In this document: positions 56,098 to 64,000 of the stretch, one piece after another
How the letters are laid out: every line of letters starts with the position of its first letter
How positions within the stretch are numbered: position 1 is the first letter of the stretch
Source: Gordonia sputi NBRC 100414
Lineage (GTDB): Bacteria; Actinomycetota; Actinomycetes; Mycobacteriales; Mycobacteriaceae
Direction: 5' to 3'
DNA: 64,000 nt
NCBI RefSeq assembly: GCF_000248055.1
Contig: NZ_BAFC01000065.1
Span: 1-64,000 of the forward strand
The notes under the pieces: model-generated
What the model was told of the DNA's origin: nothing
Seen by the model: the letters and a program-made list of their open reading frames with translations, nothing else
Database searches by the model: none
Program-made: the position numbers and the translations under genes

Positions 56098-57387
56098 ATG
56101 ACCGGCACACCCGATCCGAAGCTCGCAGGCCTGAACGTCGAGGGCAACATCACCACCGACTCCGTCGAAGACACCAACCACGACGGTGTGCCCGAGACGG
56201 TCCACATGCACGACGACGCCGGAAACAAGATCGACGCGGTCATCGGCGACAACGGCGACGTGACCTTCACCGAGAACGGCAAGCCCGCCGGAACGGTCAC
56301 CGCCGACGAGCTGAACTCGGGTACCCAGGACTCGAGTGCCCAGGACTCGAGTGCCCAGGACTCGAGTGCCCAGGACTCGGGCGCCCAGGACTCGGCTACA
56401 CAGTCGGCTGACTCCTCCGCGCCGACGGAAACCCAGGTCCCCGAATCGAATTCGGAGCACGACGCCAAGCCGAACATCACCTCGGAAGCGCCCTACTCCG
56501 AGAAGTCTGACGCCGAGAAGTCTGACGCCGAGAAGTCTGACGCCACGCCCCCTGTGAGCCCCGCGGATGCGCACTCCGACACCTCGTCGCCTTCGGAACC
56601 GGCTCCCACCGCAGCACCGCCGGAGGCAGCGGCACCGACTGAGGCAGCCGCGCCGACCCATGCCGCTCCGCAGGCCGAGGCCCAGGCACCGACCGAGGCC
56701 CAGGCACCGACCCAGGCCGCCGCGCCGACCGAGGCCGCGGCGCCCCAGCAGACTCCCGCTGAGTCGGAGAATGGCCTGCACGTTGATTCAGCTGTCGACA
56801 CCGACGGTGACGGCAACGCCGACGTCGTCCACCTCACCGACGATGCGGGAAATCACCTCAACGCCTACCTCGACAACGCGGGCAACGTCACGCTGGTCGA
56901 GGGTGACGCCAACCATGACGGCAAGGTGGATACGGTTGCCTACGCCGGCGAGGACGGCACCACGATCGTCGAATCCGATACCGATGGCGACGGACACGCC
57001 GACCTGCGCTCGATCCTCGACGAGCGTGGCGAGGTCCGTGAGGTCGACACCCTCGACACCCACGGCAACGTCACGAGCGCCACGCTGGATCTGAACCAGG
57101 ACGGCACCCCCGACGTCAAGCTCATCGACACCGATCACGACGGCAAATTCGACACCACGGTCCTCGACGTCGACCACGACGGCGTTCCCGACACCGTGCT
57201 TTCCGACACCGATGGTGACGGCAACGCCGACACCGTGAGCTACATCTACGGCGGCCCGGACGGCGCCACCGATCCGTCGGCACACGACGAGTCGCACGAG
57301 ACGTACGGCACCGACTCGCACACCTACGACGATCACGCCACGCACAACGACGCTCACGCCGATCTGCACGGAGACGCATCCGTCTGA
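56098..57387 (+). CDS. Asp-rich calcium-binding-like repeat protein
   Basis: 429 residues from ATG 56098. It opens with NHDGVPETVHMHDDAGNKID, has low-complexity linkers (DSSAQ x3-4, SDAEK x3, then an A/P/T/E region) and ends with about seven units of the type DTDGDGNADVVHLTDD, DANHDGKVDTVAY, DLNQDGTPDVKL. The DxDxDGxxD core is like EF-hand or thrombospondin type 3 Ca2+ loops. No signal peptide or membrane segment is seen, so its location is uncertain. It is 93 nt after the Hsp70 gene and is followed by a strong hairpin. Confidence 0.72.
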   Translation: MTGTPDPKLAGLNVEGNITTDSVEDTNHDGVPETVHMHDDAGNKIDAVIGDNGDVTFTENGKPAGTVTADELNSGTQDSSAQDSSAQDSSAQDSGAQDSATQSADSSAPTETQVPESNSEHDAKPNITSEAPYSEKSDAEKSDAEKSDATPPVSPADAHSDTSSPSEPAPTAAPPEAAAPTEAAAPTHAAPQAEAQAPTEAQAPTQAAAPTEAAAPQQTPAESENGLHVDSAVDTDGDGNADVVHLTDDAGNHLNAYLDNAGNVTLVEGDANHDGKVDTVAYAGEDGTTIVESDTDGDGHADLRSILDERGEVREVDTLDTHGNVTSATLDLNQDGTPDVKLIDTDHDGKFDTTVLDVDHDGVPDTVLSDTDGDGNADTVSYIYGGPDGATDPSAHDESHETYGTDSHTYDDHATHNDAHADLHGDASV

Positions 57388-57455
57388 TCGACCATCAGTC
57401 TGCTTGTCCTGCAGTCTGATCGACCGTCGAATCGGCGGGCCACCAACGTTCGAAC

Positions 57456-57506
57456 AACGCCGGGCGGCAGCCCCAACGCAGATCGCGGGGGCAGCCGCCC
57501 GGCGTT
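57456..57506. terminator. Long hairpin terminator
   Basis: Arms 57456-57474 and 57488-57506 pair over 19 positions with a single mismatch, around a 13-nt loop. It sits 68 nt after the Asp-rich protein gene and 48 nt before the FHA-ABC gene, marking the likely end of the dynamin/Hsp70 transcript. Confidence 0.8.
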
Positions 57507-57554
57507 CGTCGCGGCGCGTGCGCGTCGTTCACCCATGCAGAAGGCGGACATTCG

Positions 57555-59861
57555 ATGACAACCACTGTTCCGATGCGCGGCAGCGTGAGCGTCGAATCGC
57601 GTGTGTACGCGCTCGGTGACACGACGCGGATCGCAGTGGGATCGGCCCTCGACAACGACATCGTCGTCGACCACCGGGATGTGCGCGAACACCATCTCGT
57701 GATCGAATGGCGTGACGACACATGGCATCTCGTGAGTGTCGACGGGGCAACGCTCGTCTCGTCGGGTGCCGCGGTGGTTGATCTCCCGATCACCTCGACG
57801 GCAGCGGTACATCTGGGGCCGCCGTTGCCACCTGAGTGGGAAGCCTGTGCGTCTGCCAGATTCGACGCCCCGCTCGCGACCGAAGACATCCAGCATGACC
57901 CGTTCACCGACACGCGAGCAGTGACACTCGTCGGACGTGCCCCTACGAACAACCTCGTCGTCGACGACGTGCTCGTCTCCCGACACCACGCCCGCCTCAT
58001 CAGCGGGTCCGGCGCGCTGCATCTCGAGGATCTCGGCAGTGTCAACGGCACATTCGTCAACGGACACCGGATCGGGCGAGTGGCAGTCACCGACGGCGAC
58101 ACCGTTACCGTCGGTAACACCGACCTCGTCGTCAGCCGCAGCGGTCTCGTCGCAGCTGAAAACGCTTCCGGGCCAAACGCTTCCGACTACAGCGCTTCTG
58201 GGTCCAACGCTTCTGGGGGCGGCCTGCAGGTCGAGGGCATCGGACTCGTCGTCGACCGCACCAAAGAACTCCTTCATGACGTCGATCTCGTCGCCCGGCC
58301 GGGCACGTTGACAGCACTCGTCGGCCCATCCGGCGCGGGCAAGTCGACACTGTCGAAGATCGTCGCCGGCCTGACCGCTCCGACGTCGGGTCGGGTGTTG
58401 TTCGACGGACACGACGTCCACGCCGAGTACGAGTCCCTGCGCACCCGCATCGGTATGGTGCCCCAACACGACGTGCTGCACCGCAAACTGACTCTGCGGC
58501 AGGCACTTCGGTTTGCCGCCGAGCTTCGGCTCCCCGAGGACCTTCCCGAATCCGAGCGCGACCGCGTGATCGCGGGAGTGCTCGGCGAACTCCAACTGTC
58601 CGAGCACCTCGACACCCGCGTCGACGCGTTGTCGGGTGGCCAGCGCAAACGAGCGTCGGTGGCGATGGAATTGCTCACCGGCCCTTCGCTTCTCATCCTC
58701 GACGAGCCGACGTCGGGTCTTGATCCGGCACTCGACAGACAGGTCATGGCCACGCTGCGGCGACTCGCCGACGCCGGGCGCACGGTCATCGTCGTCACGC
58801 ATTCGCTGACCCTCCTCGCCATGTGCGATCAGGTGTTGTTGCTCGCACCCGGCGGCAAGACGGCGTTCTGCGGACACCCTGCCGAGGTCACGCCGGCGAT
58901 GGGGAGTAGCGACTGGGCCGAGATATTTGCCTACGTCGCAAGCCATCCCGACGATGCCCACCGCAGGCACCTCGCGCGGGCCGACGGACACGTCTCGCAT
59001 CGACACCGTTCGACGCCGAGCACGCGGGTCGTGCGGACGCCTCCCCAGACCAGCGCTCAGCGCCAGGCGAGCACGATAGCGCGGCGGCAACTGCGACTGA
59101 TCCTTGCCGATCCCGGTTACCTTGCCTTTCTCGTGGTGATGCCGGTCGTGTTGGGGCTGCTGACGTTGGTGATCCCCGGCAGTGCCGGTTTCGGCGTAAA
59201 CACGGCGCAAGACACCGCGGGCGAATCGCTTCAGGTCCTCGTCATCCTGGTGATCGGTGCCTGCTTCATGGGAATGGCGCTGACCGTCCGCGATCTCGTC
59301 GGTGAACGCGACATCTTCGAACGTGAACGCGCAGTGGGACTTCGACCCGGCTCGTACCTGACCGCCAAGATCGGCGTCTACTTCGGCGTGGCGATCGCGC
59401 AATCGGTGGTGATGGTGGTGATCTGCTATCTGGGCAAGGGGCTGCCGTCCGGAGGTGTCGTCGGAGCGGCGCCGGTCGAGTTGCTCGGCGCGGTCGCGCT
59501 CATCGCCTGCCTGAGTACGGTTGTCGGACTTGCCATTTCGGCCGCGGTGAAATCCAACGAACAGACGATGCCGCCGTTGGTCATCCTCGTCATCTCGCAA
59601 CTTGTGTTCTGCGGCGGGCTCTTTCGGCTCAGCGCGCCGGGTCTGTCGCAGCTCGCGTGGCTCTTCCCGTCGTACTGGGGGTACGCAGCATCGGCGATGG
59701 CGGTGGACCTGCCGTCAGTCGCCCCGCTGGCCCCACAGACACGTGGGGCGCACCTCTGGGAGCCCGCATTCGGCAATGCGCTCCTGACTACGAGTGCGCT
59801 CGCGTTGCTCGGCGTGCTTCTGATCGCGTACACGGCGTCGAAGCTCCAGTTGAAACGATAA
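57555..59861 (+). CDS. Two-FHA-domain ABC exporter (Rv1747-like)
   Basis: 768 residues. Two FHA domains come first: a degenerate one (GSALDNDIVVDHRDVREHHL, where the usual Gly-Arg is Gly-Ser) and a canonical one (LVGRAPTNNLVVDD, SRHHARL, GSVNGTFVNG) that should bind phospho-Thr. Then an ABC domain with Walker A VGPSGAGKSTLSK (257-265), signature LSGGQRKR and Walker B LLILDEPTSGLD, and a C-terminal ABC2-type membrane domain of six helices. In M. tuberculosis Rv1747 this layout exports envelope glycolipids under Ser/Thr kinase control; a similar role is inferred here. Confidence 0.93.
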   Translation: MTTTVPMRGSVSVESRVYALGDTTRIAVGSALDNDIVVDHRDVREHHLVIEWRDDTWHLVSVDGATLVSSGAAVVDLPITSTAAVHLGPPLPPEWEACASARFDAPLATEDIQHDPFTDTRAVTLVGRAPTNNLVVDDVLVSRHHARLISGSGALHLEDLGSVNGTFVNGHRIGRVAVTDGDTVTVGNTDLVVSRSGLVAAENASGPNASDYSASGSNASGGGLQVEGIGLVVDRTKELLHDVDLVARPGTLTALVGPSGAGKSTLSKIVAGLTAPTSGRVLFDGHDVHAEYESLRTRIGMVPQHDVLHRKLTLRQALRFAAELRLPEDLPESERDRVIAGVLGELQLSEHLDTRVDALSGGQRKRASVAMELLTGPSLLILDEPTSGLDPALDRQVMATLRRLADAGRTVIVVTHSLTLLAMCDQVLLLAPGGKTAFCGHPAEVTPAMGSSDWAEIFAYVASHPDDAHRRHLARADGHVSHRHRSTPSTRVVRTPPQTSAQRQASTIARRQLRLILADPGYLAFLVVMPVVLGLLTLVIPGSAGFGVNTAQDTAGESLQVLVILVIGACFMGMALTVRDLVGERDIFERERAVGLRPGSYLTAKIGVYFGVAIAQSVVMVVICYLGKGLPSGGVVGAAPVELLGAVALIACLSTVVGLAISAAVKSNEQTMPPLVILVISQLVFCGGLFRLSAPGLSQLAWLFPSYWGYAASAMAVDLPSVAPLAPQTRGAHLWEPAFGNALLTTSALALLGVLLIAYTASKLQLKR

Positions 59862-59979
59862 CGACCCGAGTGACCTACCTCACAGAAGGTTTTCGACGCC
59901 GCGCGGCACATTCGGAGGGTGTCGGCGCATCCAATCTCTGACGGTGCGAGAAGCGCGCCGAACGATCTGAGGAGACGCG

Positions 59980-60396
59980 ATGTACCCCAGCCAGAACCAG
60001 CCGATGCCCGCTTACCGTGGCGCAACCCAGGCCGGACTCGACGGCCGCACCACCGTGATGCGGCCATCGGGTCGTGACCTGAATGCGGCTTCCGTGCAGC
60101 GCCCATCGCTGCAGGAGAACCCGTCGACGTCGTGCCCGCCGTCGAACATGGGTTGGGCGGCCGCGGCGCTGCTCTTCTTCTGGCCGCTGGCCTTCGCGTC
60201 ATTCAGCAATGCGGGCAGTGTCGCGACGCTCTGGCTCTCCGGCGACCGCGTCGGCGCGCAGCACGCGTCCGACCAGGCGAAGAAGCTCGGAAAGTACTCG
60301 TTGATCGCGTTCGCGGTACTGTTCGTGCTCTCGATCGTGCTTTACGTCGTGGTGATCGCATCGGCGGTGTCATCGATGTCGGCCTACCGCGCCTGA
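59980..60396 (+). CDS. CD225/dispanin-domain protein
   Basis: 138 residues. A Pro/Arg-rich cytoplasmic N-terminus of about 50 residues precedes the CD225 domain: MGWAAAALLFFWPLAFASF, short loop with VATLWLSGDRVGAQHASDQAK, then the second helix YSLIAFAVLFVLSIVLYVVV. Bacterial members are small two-helix membrane proteins of unknown role, related to animal IFITM proteins. GAGGAG precedes ATG 59980. It lies 118 nt after the exporter gene. Confidence 0.85.
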   Translation: MYPSQNQPMPAYRGATQAGLDGRTTVMRPSGRDLNAASVQRPSLQENPSTSCPPSNMGWAAAALLFFWPLAFASFSNAGSVATLWLSGDRVGAQHASDQAKKLGKYSLIAFAVLFVLSIVLYVVVIASAVSSMSAYRA

Positions 60397-60477
60397 CACG
60401 CACCTGGCAGCATCTAACCGAGAAAGCCGGCGCGCAGTCGAACAAACAGCCGCCCGCTACGAACGAAGGAGACACGG

Positions 60478-60909
60478 ATGAGCGCTGAGGACGACTCCAT
60501 CCTGACTGCGCTGGGCATCTCGCCCGACGACGTGCAGGCCCCTCCGCCGGGAGTGTTCGAGCACGCGCTGTACGCAGCATTCGAGTCCGACGCCCCGGCC
60601 GACGACAGCACCGTCCCCGACATGGACGACGAGCCCGTCGTGCCGGCTGACGACGGCGTTGTCGTCGAGGACGGCATCTATCACGAAGACGGCCAGAACC
60701 ACGACGGTCACAACGACGGCGGCCACGACAACGGCGATGGCCACAACGACGGCGGTGCGGTGTCGGCCGATCCCGCGGTCCTGCACGACGACGATCCGAC
60801 GTTGCAGCACGACGATTCGACCGGCCACGACGTCGACCTCGCCGACCACGATTACGGCGATCACGACGGTGGTAGTGGACATCACGACGGGGGCGACTAC
60901 CACCTGTGA
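60478..60909 (+). CDS. Acidic His/Asp-rich protein
   Basis: 143 residues. GAAGGAG lies 7 nt upstream of ATG 60478. An N-terminal helical part (DDSILTALGISPDDVQ, VFEHALYAAFESD) is followed by a very acidic His/Asp/Gly region: DGQNHDGHNDGGHDNGDGHN and a tail with more HDD/HDGG motifs. The spacing suggests divalent metal or calcium binding. No signal peptide. It shares acidic composition with the Asp-rich protein two genes upstream. A strong hairpin follows. Confidence 0.7.
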   Translation: MSAEDDSILTALGISPDDVQAPPPGVFEHALYAAFESDAPADDSTVPDMDDEPVVPADDGVVVEDGIYHEDGQNHDGHNDGGHDNGDGHNDGGAVSADPAVLHDDDPTLQHDDSTGHDVDLADHDYGDHDGGSGHHDGGDYHL

Positions 60910-60976
60910 ATCGACCGACAAGCATGACGCGCGGGAAGCAAGCGCAATGAGCAAAGTACTGGACAACGTACGTAGT

Positions 60977-61010
60977 CTGCGCACCGGTGGCACCCGTCAC
61001 CGGTGCGCAG
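60977..61010. terminator. Perfect 13-bp hairpin
   Basis: CTGCGCACCGGTG (60977-60989) and CACCGGTGCGCAG (60998-61010) form a perfect stem with an 8-nt loop. No T-run follows. It lies between the His/Asp-rich gene (stop 60909) and the sigma factor gene (start 61035), so it either ends the first transcript or attenuates the second. Confidence 0.75.
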
Positions 61011-61034
61011 GCGTGTGATTGATCGAGAGCATCT

Positions 61035-61592
61035 GTGGACGAAGCGGCACTCGTGATGGCTGCCCGCGACGGCGACCAACGCGCCTTCGCGGATCTGGTC
61101 AACGCCCATCGCAACCAGATCTGGGCCGTCTGCTTGCAGATCTGCGGGAACCAGCACGACGCCGAGGACGCGCTCCAGGCGACGCTGCTCGCCGCGTGGC
61201 GCAACCTCGACAAGTTCCGCGGCGAGGCGAGATTCTCCACCTGGATGCACCGGATCGCAGCCAACAATGCGCTCGCGTTGATCCGCAAGCGTAAGGCGAA
61301 CACCACGCTCACCGACTTCAGCGATCCCGAGGCGCCGGTGACGCTCGACGCCGATGACTCGGCCCCTCGGTTCGACGAGCAAATCGCGCTGCGCGATGCG
61401 TTACGCGATGCGCTGCAACAACTTTCCGACGATATTCGTGAGGCCGTCGTTCTGCGCGAGTTCGGTGACTTCAGTTACGCCGACATCGCCGAGCATCAGG
61501 GCGTCGGCGTGCAGACGGTGAAATCCAGGCTCAACCGTGGTCGCACACAGCTCGCACAGTATCTCCGCGTCAACACGACCGTGGAGCCATAG
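61035..61592 (+). CDS. ECF RNA polymerase sigma factor
   Basis: 185 residues from GTG 61035. Sigma region 2 has AARDGDQRAFADLVNAHRNQ, DAEDALQATLLAAWRNLDKF and FSTWMHRIAANNALALIRKR; region 4 has LQQLSDDIREAVVLREFGDF and SYADIAEHQGVGVQTVKSRL. It is a group 4 (ECF) sigma factor of SigM-like type. No anti-sigma gene follows: the next gene is convergent, 17 nt away. It is therefore regulated in another way, or the anti-sigma lies elsewhere. Its position suggests control of the neighbouring envelope genes. Confidence 0.92.
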   Translation: MDEAALVMAARDGDQRAFADLVNAHRNQIWAVCLQICGNQHDAEDALQATLLAAWRNLDKFRGEARFSTWMHRIAANNALALIRKRKANTTLTDFSDPEAPVTLDADDSAPRFDEQIALRDALRDALQQLSDDIREAVVLREFGDFSYADIAEHQGVGVQTVKSRLNRGRTQLAQYLRVNTTVEP

Positions 61593-61609
61593 CGCGCGTT
61601 CGGATGTCG

Positions 61610-63124
61610 TTACTGCTGCCAGGGCTGTGCTGACCGCGGATCAACGTAGTCACGACGACGGTGGTCGCCGAGAAGAGCGAAATCCTCAGCGACAGTTGCG
61701 GCCAATTCGACGAACGCGCGCCGCGTCGACTTGGCAAGGAGATCAAGATCGACCTCTGCACCCTCGGACAGGTGGTCGTCGAACGGGATCACCTGCACGG
61801 CACGGGTTCGTGCGAGGAAGTGTTGCGCCAGTTGGGTGAGATCGATGCTGGCGCTGCCACGTCGGGGTCCGCTCAGGACGACAATCGCCCGTGACACCAG
61901 GTGGCCGTAGCCGTGCGCTTCTAGCCAGTCGAGGGTCGCGCTGGCGCTGCGTGCACCGTCGAGGGCGGCCGTCGAGACGATGATCAACGAGTGCGCGAGG
62001 TCGAGGACGCCGTCCATCGCCGAATGCGACAGTCCTGTTCCGCAGTCGGTGAGGATGATGTTGTAGAAGCGCTCGAGAACCTGAATCACCGTGCGGTAGT
62101 CCTGCTCGTCGAACGTCTCTGCGGTGGCCGGATCACGTTCGGAGGCAAGGACTTCCAGTCGACTCGCAGACTGTGACGTGTGTCGTCGGACATCGGAGTA
62201 GCGGTGGATCTGCTCGTCGAGGAGAACGTCTTGCACCGTCGACGATGTCTGCTGCGGAACACGCTGTGACAGCGTCCCGAGGTCGGGGTTGGCATCGACG
62301 GCGATCACGCGATCGCCTCGCAGACTGGCGAACGTCGAGCCGAGACCCACTGTGGTGGTTGTCTTTCCGACGCCTCCCTTGAGTGACAGCACCGCGATCC
62401 GGAAGTCTCCGTGGACCGGAGCATTGAGCTGCCTGACCAATTCGTCGTGATACACCGTTGCGCGCGACTCGCTGGGGCTGATCGTGCCTCCGGAGATGCG
62501 GTGCACCGTGCGTCGCCAGCCCGATCGCGGTGGTCGACGTGCCTTGCGGAGGAGCATGCCGGAGTCGAGTCCGGGTGCGTACTGATCCTGCGGCGCAACG
62601 GGTCCGCCGAAGTGCGGCGCTCCGAATCCTGTGGGGGCCCCGAATGCTGTTGGGACACCGAATCCTGTGGGGGCCCCGAACTGATGGGGTACACCCTGCG
62701 GTTGGCCTTGCTCGGGTGGGGTCTGTTGGGGCGGCCCTTGTTGAAGTGCGGCAAACGGGGGGCCGGCGTGTGGTGGCAGTGATTGAGGTGGCACTGCGTG
62801 AGTCGGATCAGTAGGTGGCCGACGCTCCGTGGTTGTTGGCAGCGGGACCCACGAGGGAATTGGCGGCGTTTGCGGTAGCGCAGACGTGGCCTCAGGAACT
62901 GTCGGATGCTGGCCGGGGGGTGGTATGGGCACGTTCGGCGTCGGCGGCACCACCGGACCTACGGTTGCCCGGACATCAGATTCCTCGCCACCGGAACGCG
63001 ACTGCTGGTATTGCTCAGTGTCTGATTGGTTGACGTCGTCGTCGTCGATCGAAGGTGGCGGGACGTGAGTACCGCCACCCAGCCATGGGGGTACGGTAGG
63101 CACCTGGTTGTTGTTGACCGTCAC
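61610..63124 (-). CDS. EspI-like MinD/ParA ATPase
   Basis: 504 residues from GTG 63124 (my choice; GAGG upstream, uncertain). The first 180 residues are Pro/Gln/Gly-rich with GFGAPT-type repeats (about 153-180). A basic motif RKARRPPRSGWRRTVHRISG (about 193-212) precedes the ATPase: Walker A LKGGVGKTTTT (K249-T258), VIAVDANPDLGTLSQRV, and IILTDCGTGLSHSAM. The GWRR..H..GG element and layout are like ESX-linked EspI. No ESX genes lie in the window, so the partner may be elsewhere. It could position or energise an envelope machine. Confidence 0.85.
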   Translation of the reverse strand: MTVNNNQVPTVPPWLGGGTHVPPPSIDDDDVNQSDTEQYQQSRSGGEESDVRATVGPVVPPTPNVPIPPPGQHPTVPEATSALPQTPPIPSWVPLPTTTERRPPTDPTHAVPPQSLPPHAGPPFAALQQGPPQQTPPEQGQPQGVPHQFGAPTGFGVPTAFGAPTGFGAPHFGGPVAPQDQYAPGLDSGMLLRKARRPPRSGWRRTVHRISGGTISPSESRATVYHDELVRQLNAPVHGDFRIAVLSLKGGVGKTTTTVGLGSTFASLRGDRVIAVDANPDLGTLSQRVPQQTSSTVQDVLLDEQIHRYSDVRRHTSQSASRLEVLASERDPATAETFDEQDYRTVIQVLERFYNIILTDCGTGLSHSAMDGVLDLAHSLIIVSTAALDGARSASATLDWLEAHGYGHLVSRAIVVLSGPRRGSASIDLTQLAQHFLARTRAVQVIPFDDHLSEGAEVDLDLLAKSTRRAFVELAATVAEDFALLGDHRRRDYVDPRSAQPWQQ

Positions 63125-63580
63125 GTTTGGCCTCGCAATGTCGGGGTTCGGACCCGACAATACAGTGGTGTCTCCTGAGGGCGCTGAATCGCAGTTGCGT
63201 GACCCAGGGTGAGCGCTGGAGTGCGAATATCCGTGCCGAAGTCGGCCGGTTGGGAATGGACGCATGTGGCGAGCGCGGAGAATCGAAAGTAGGTGACTGG
63301 GCCAGCGTGCCGGACGTGCAGACACTGTCGGGGCAATGACAGTGCTTCAGCCAATCGAGGGCTTCGAGCCGGGAGGTGCACTTCCAAAGGGATGAGCCCG
63401 TCGGGATGTTGAAGTCCGAGTACAAAATCTTGCGCTCTGTGGCCAGCGATCTTGAGCGGTCGCGCGAAAGGCCTTGCGCGGGGTTCGAGCGGCGGACGGC
63501 GCAGTCCTAATTTCGATCGGGTCGGAGTGGCCGACCAACAACCAGCCGGTCCCCAGGTGTGATCGTGCGAGATCACCCGA
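63125..63580. other. Gap between ATPase and LCP genes
   Basis: 456 bp with no convincing gene. Long frames on both strands lack ribosome sites and family features. It must contain the minus-strand promoter of the EspI-like gene. I saw no repeat or hairpin of note. Confidence 0.45.
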
Positions 63581-64000
63581 TCACCCGATCGCGCCGCCCT
63601 GATCGGACAGCAGGTCCTTCGGTATCTGCTGGCCCGAGCGGATGGCGTCGAAGAATTGTTTGGTGTTGTCTCCCACGGCAAGTGAGTCGCCGTCGTCGGT
63701 CTGTTCCGGACCGCCGGTCGGTGTGGTCGTGGTGATCGGATCATCGCTGAGCCACCACCCGAGCATGCCCAGGTTCCACAGGTGCGTCGAGTTGTCGACG
63801 GTCAAGCCGTCGACCGCACCGCTGATGAACGGGAACAGGCGGAACGGGTTGAGCAGCACGCCTGGGCTGGTGGCCTTCGACATCAAGGCCGACAAGAACT
63901 TTCGCTGATTGACGACGCGCTCGAGGTCGGCGTTGGGGAATGCTCGGGTGCGGACCAAACCGAGCGCCTGTTGCCCGTTGAGATCGTGACACCCCTTGGT
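63581..64000 (-). CDS. LCP (LytR-CpsA-Psr) family protein, C-terminal part
   Basis: The last 139 codons of a gene whose start lies beyond the window. The visible part has CHDLNGQQALGLVRTRAFPN and DLERVVNQRKFLSALM, the LCP substrate-binding segment with the Arg residues that hold the polyprenyl pyrophosphate, then a helical region and an acidic tail. LCP proteins attach polymers such as arabinogalactan to peptidoglycan in actinobacteria. It shares orientation with the EspI-like gene. Confidence 0.85.
   Translation of the reverse strand, partial: TKGCHDLNGQQALGLVRTRAFPNADLERVVNQRKFLSALMSKATSPGVLLNPFRLFPFISGAVDGLTVDNSTHLWNLGMLGWWLSDDPITTTTPTGGPEQTDDGDSLAVGDNTKQFFDAIRSGQQIPKDLLSDQGGAIG

Noticed and set aside
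57354-59600. 748-codon minus-strand frame
   Set aside because: Antisense to the FHA-ABC exporter; Arg/His/Asp-rich translation typical of a shadow in high-GC DNA.
60947-61018. 23-codon micro-ORF before the sigma factor
   Set aside because: It lies mostly within the perfect hairpin and has no clear ribosome site; the hairpin explains the sequence better.

Overview
The window is high-GC DNA from a mycolic-acid actinobacterium (order Mycobacteriales; Gordonia or a close relative is my best guess, by inference). The reasons are: a fused lysyl-phosphatidylglycerol synthase/lysyl-tRNA synthetase (LysX), a GabD2-type succinate-semialdehyde dehydrogenase, a cutinase-like esterase with signal peptide, an actinobacterial SodA, an ECF transporter of the two-gene Rv2326c/Rv2325c type, an EspR-like regulator, an EspI-like MinD ATPase, an FHA-ABC exporter of Rv1747 type and a pair of IniA/IniC-like dynamins. 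The combination gltBD, espR-like gene, sodA and glpQ1-like gene also recalls the oriC-proximal arm of the M. tuberculosis chromosome (from memory, not computed).

Layout. 0-4 kb: secreted protein, RibD-type reductase, a lower-GC island with two small unknown genes and a HEAT-like protein bracketed by a diverged direct repeat, then a membrane protein with an 8 x 12-residue Pro-rich tail. 4-8 kb: large DUF2254-type membrane protein, convergent with a NarL-family two-component pair. 8.5-14.6 kb: gltB-gltD. 14.6-28.6 kb: SRPBCC protein, cutinase, S4 protein, lysX with an alpha/beta hydrolase, rraA, gabD2, a sorbosone-dehydrogenase-like protein, a Tat-exported cyclase-family protein, a GT39-like transferase and an epoxide-hydrolase-like protein. 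28.6-33 kb: two Lys/Ala-rich proteins, a RecB-like nuclease and a His/Gly-rich wall-type protein. 33.3-35.6 kb: a compact EspR-like/ImmA-IrrE/MAB_1171c module. 35.6-41 kb: SDR, GDT1-type exporter with a metal-regulator-like box, and the ECF transporter. 41-41.6 kb: dense dispersed and tandem repeats. 41.6-50.6 kb: sodA, AlkZ-like protein, VOC protein, S49 peptidase, a 420-bp gap carrying a cluster of DnaA boxes, rhodanese, DUF4328 protein, GDPD, DUF5926-like protein and a lipoprotein.

50.8-63.6 kb is the most striking part: two dynamin-like GTPases and a membrane-anchored Hsp70 joined by ATGA overlaps, then an Asp-rich repeat protein, a two-FHA ABC exporter, a CD225/dispanin protein, an acidic His/Asp-rich protein and an ECF sigma factor, all on the + strand and convergent with an EspI-like MinD ATPase. 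The second dynamin is broken by one extra C in a C5 tract just before its G4 motif. I infer a cell-envelope maintenance or stress system. The window ends inside an LCP-family gene.

I saw no rRNA, tRNA, CRISPR array, insertion sequence or prophage.
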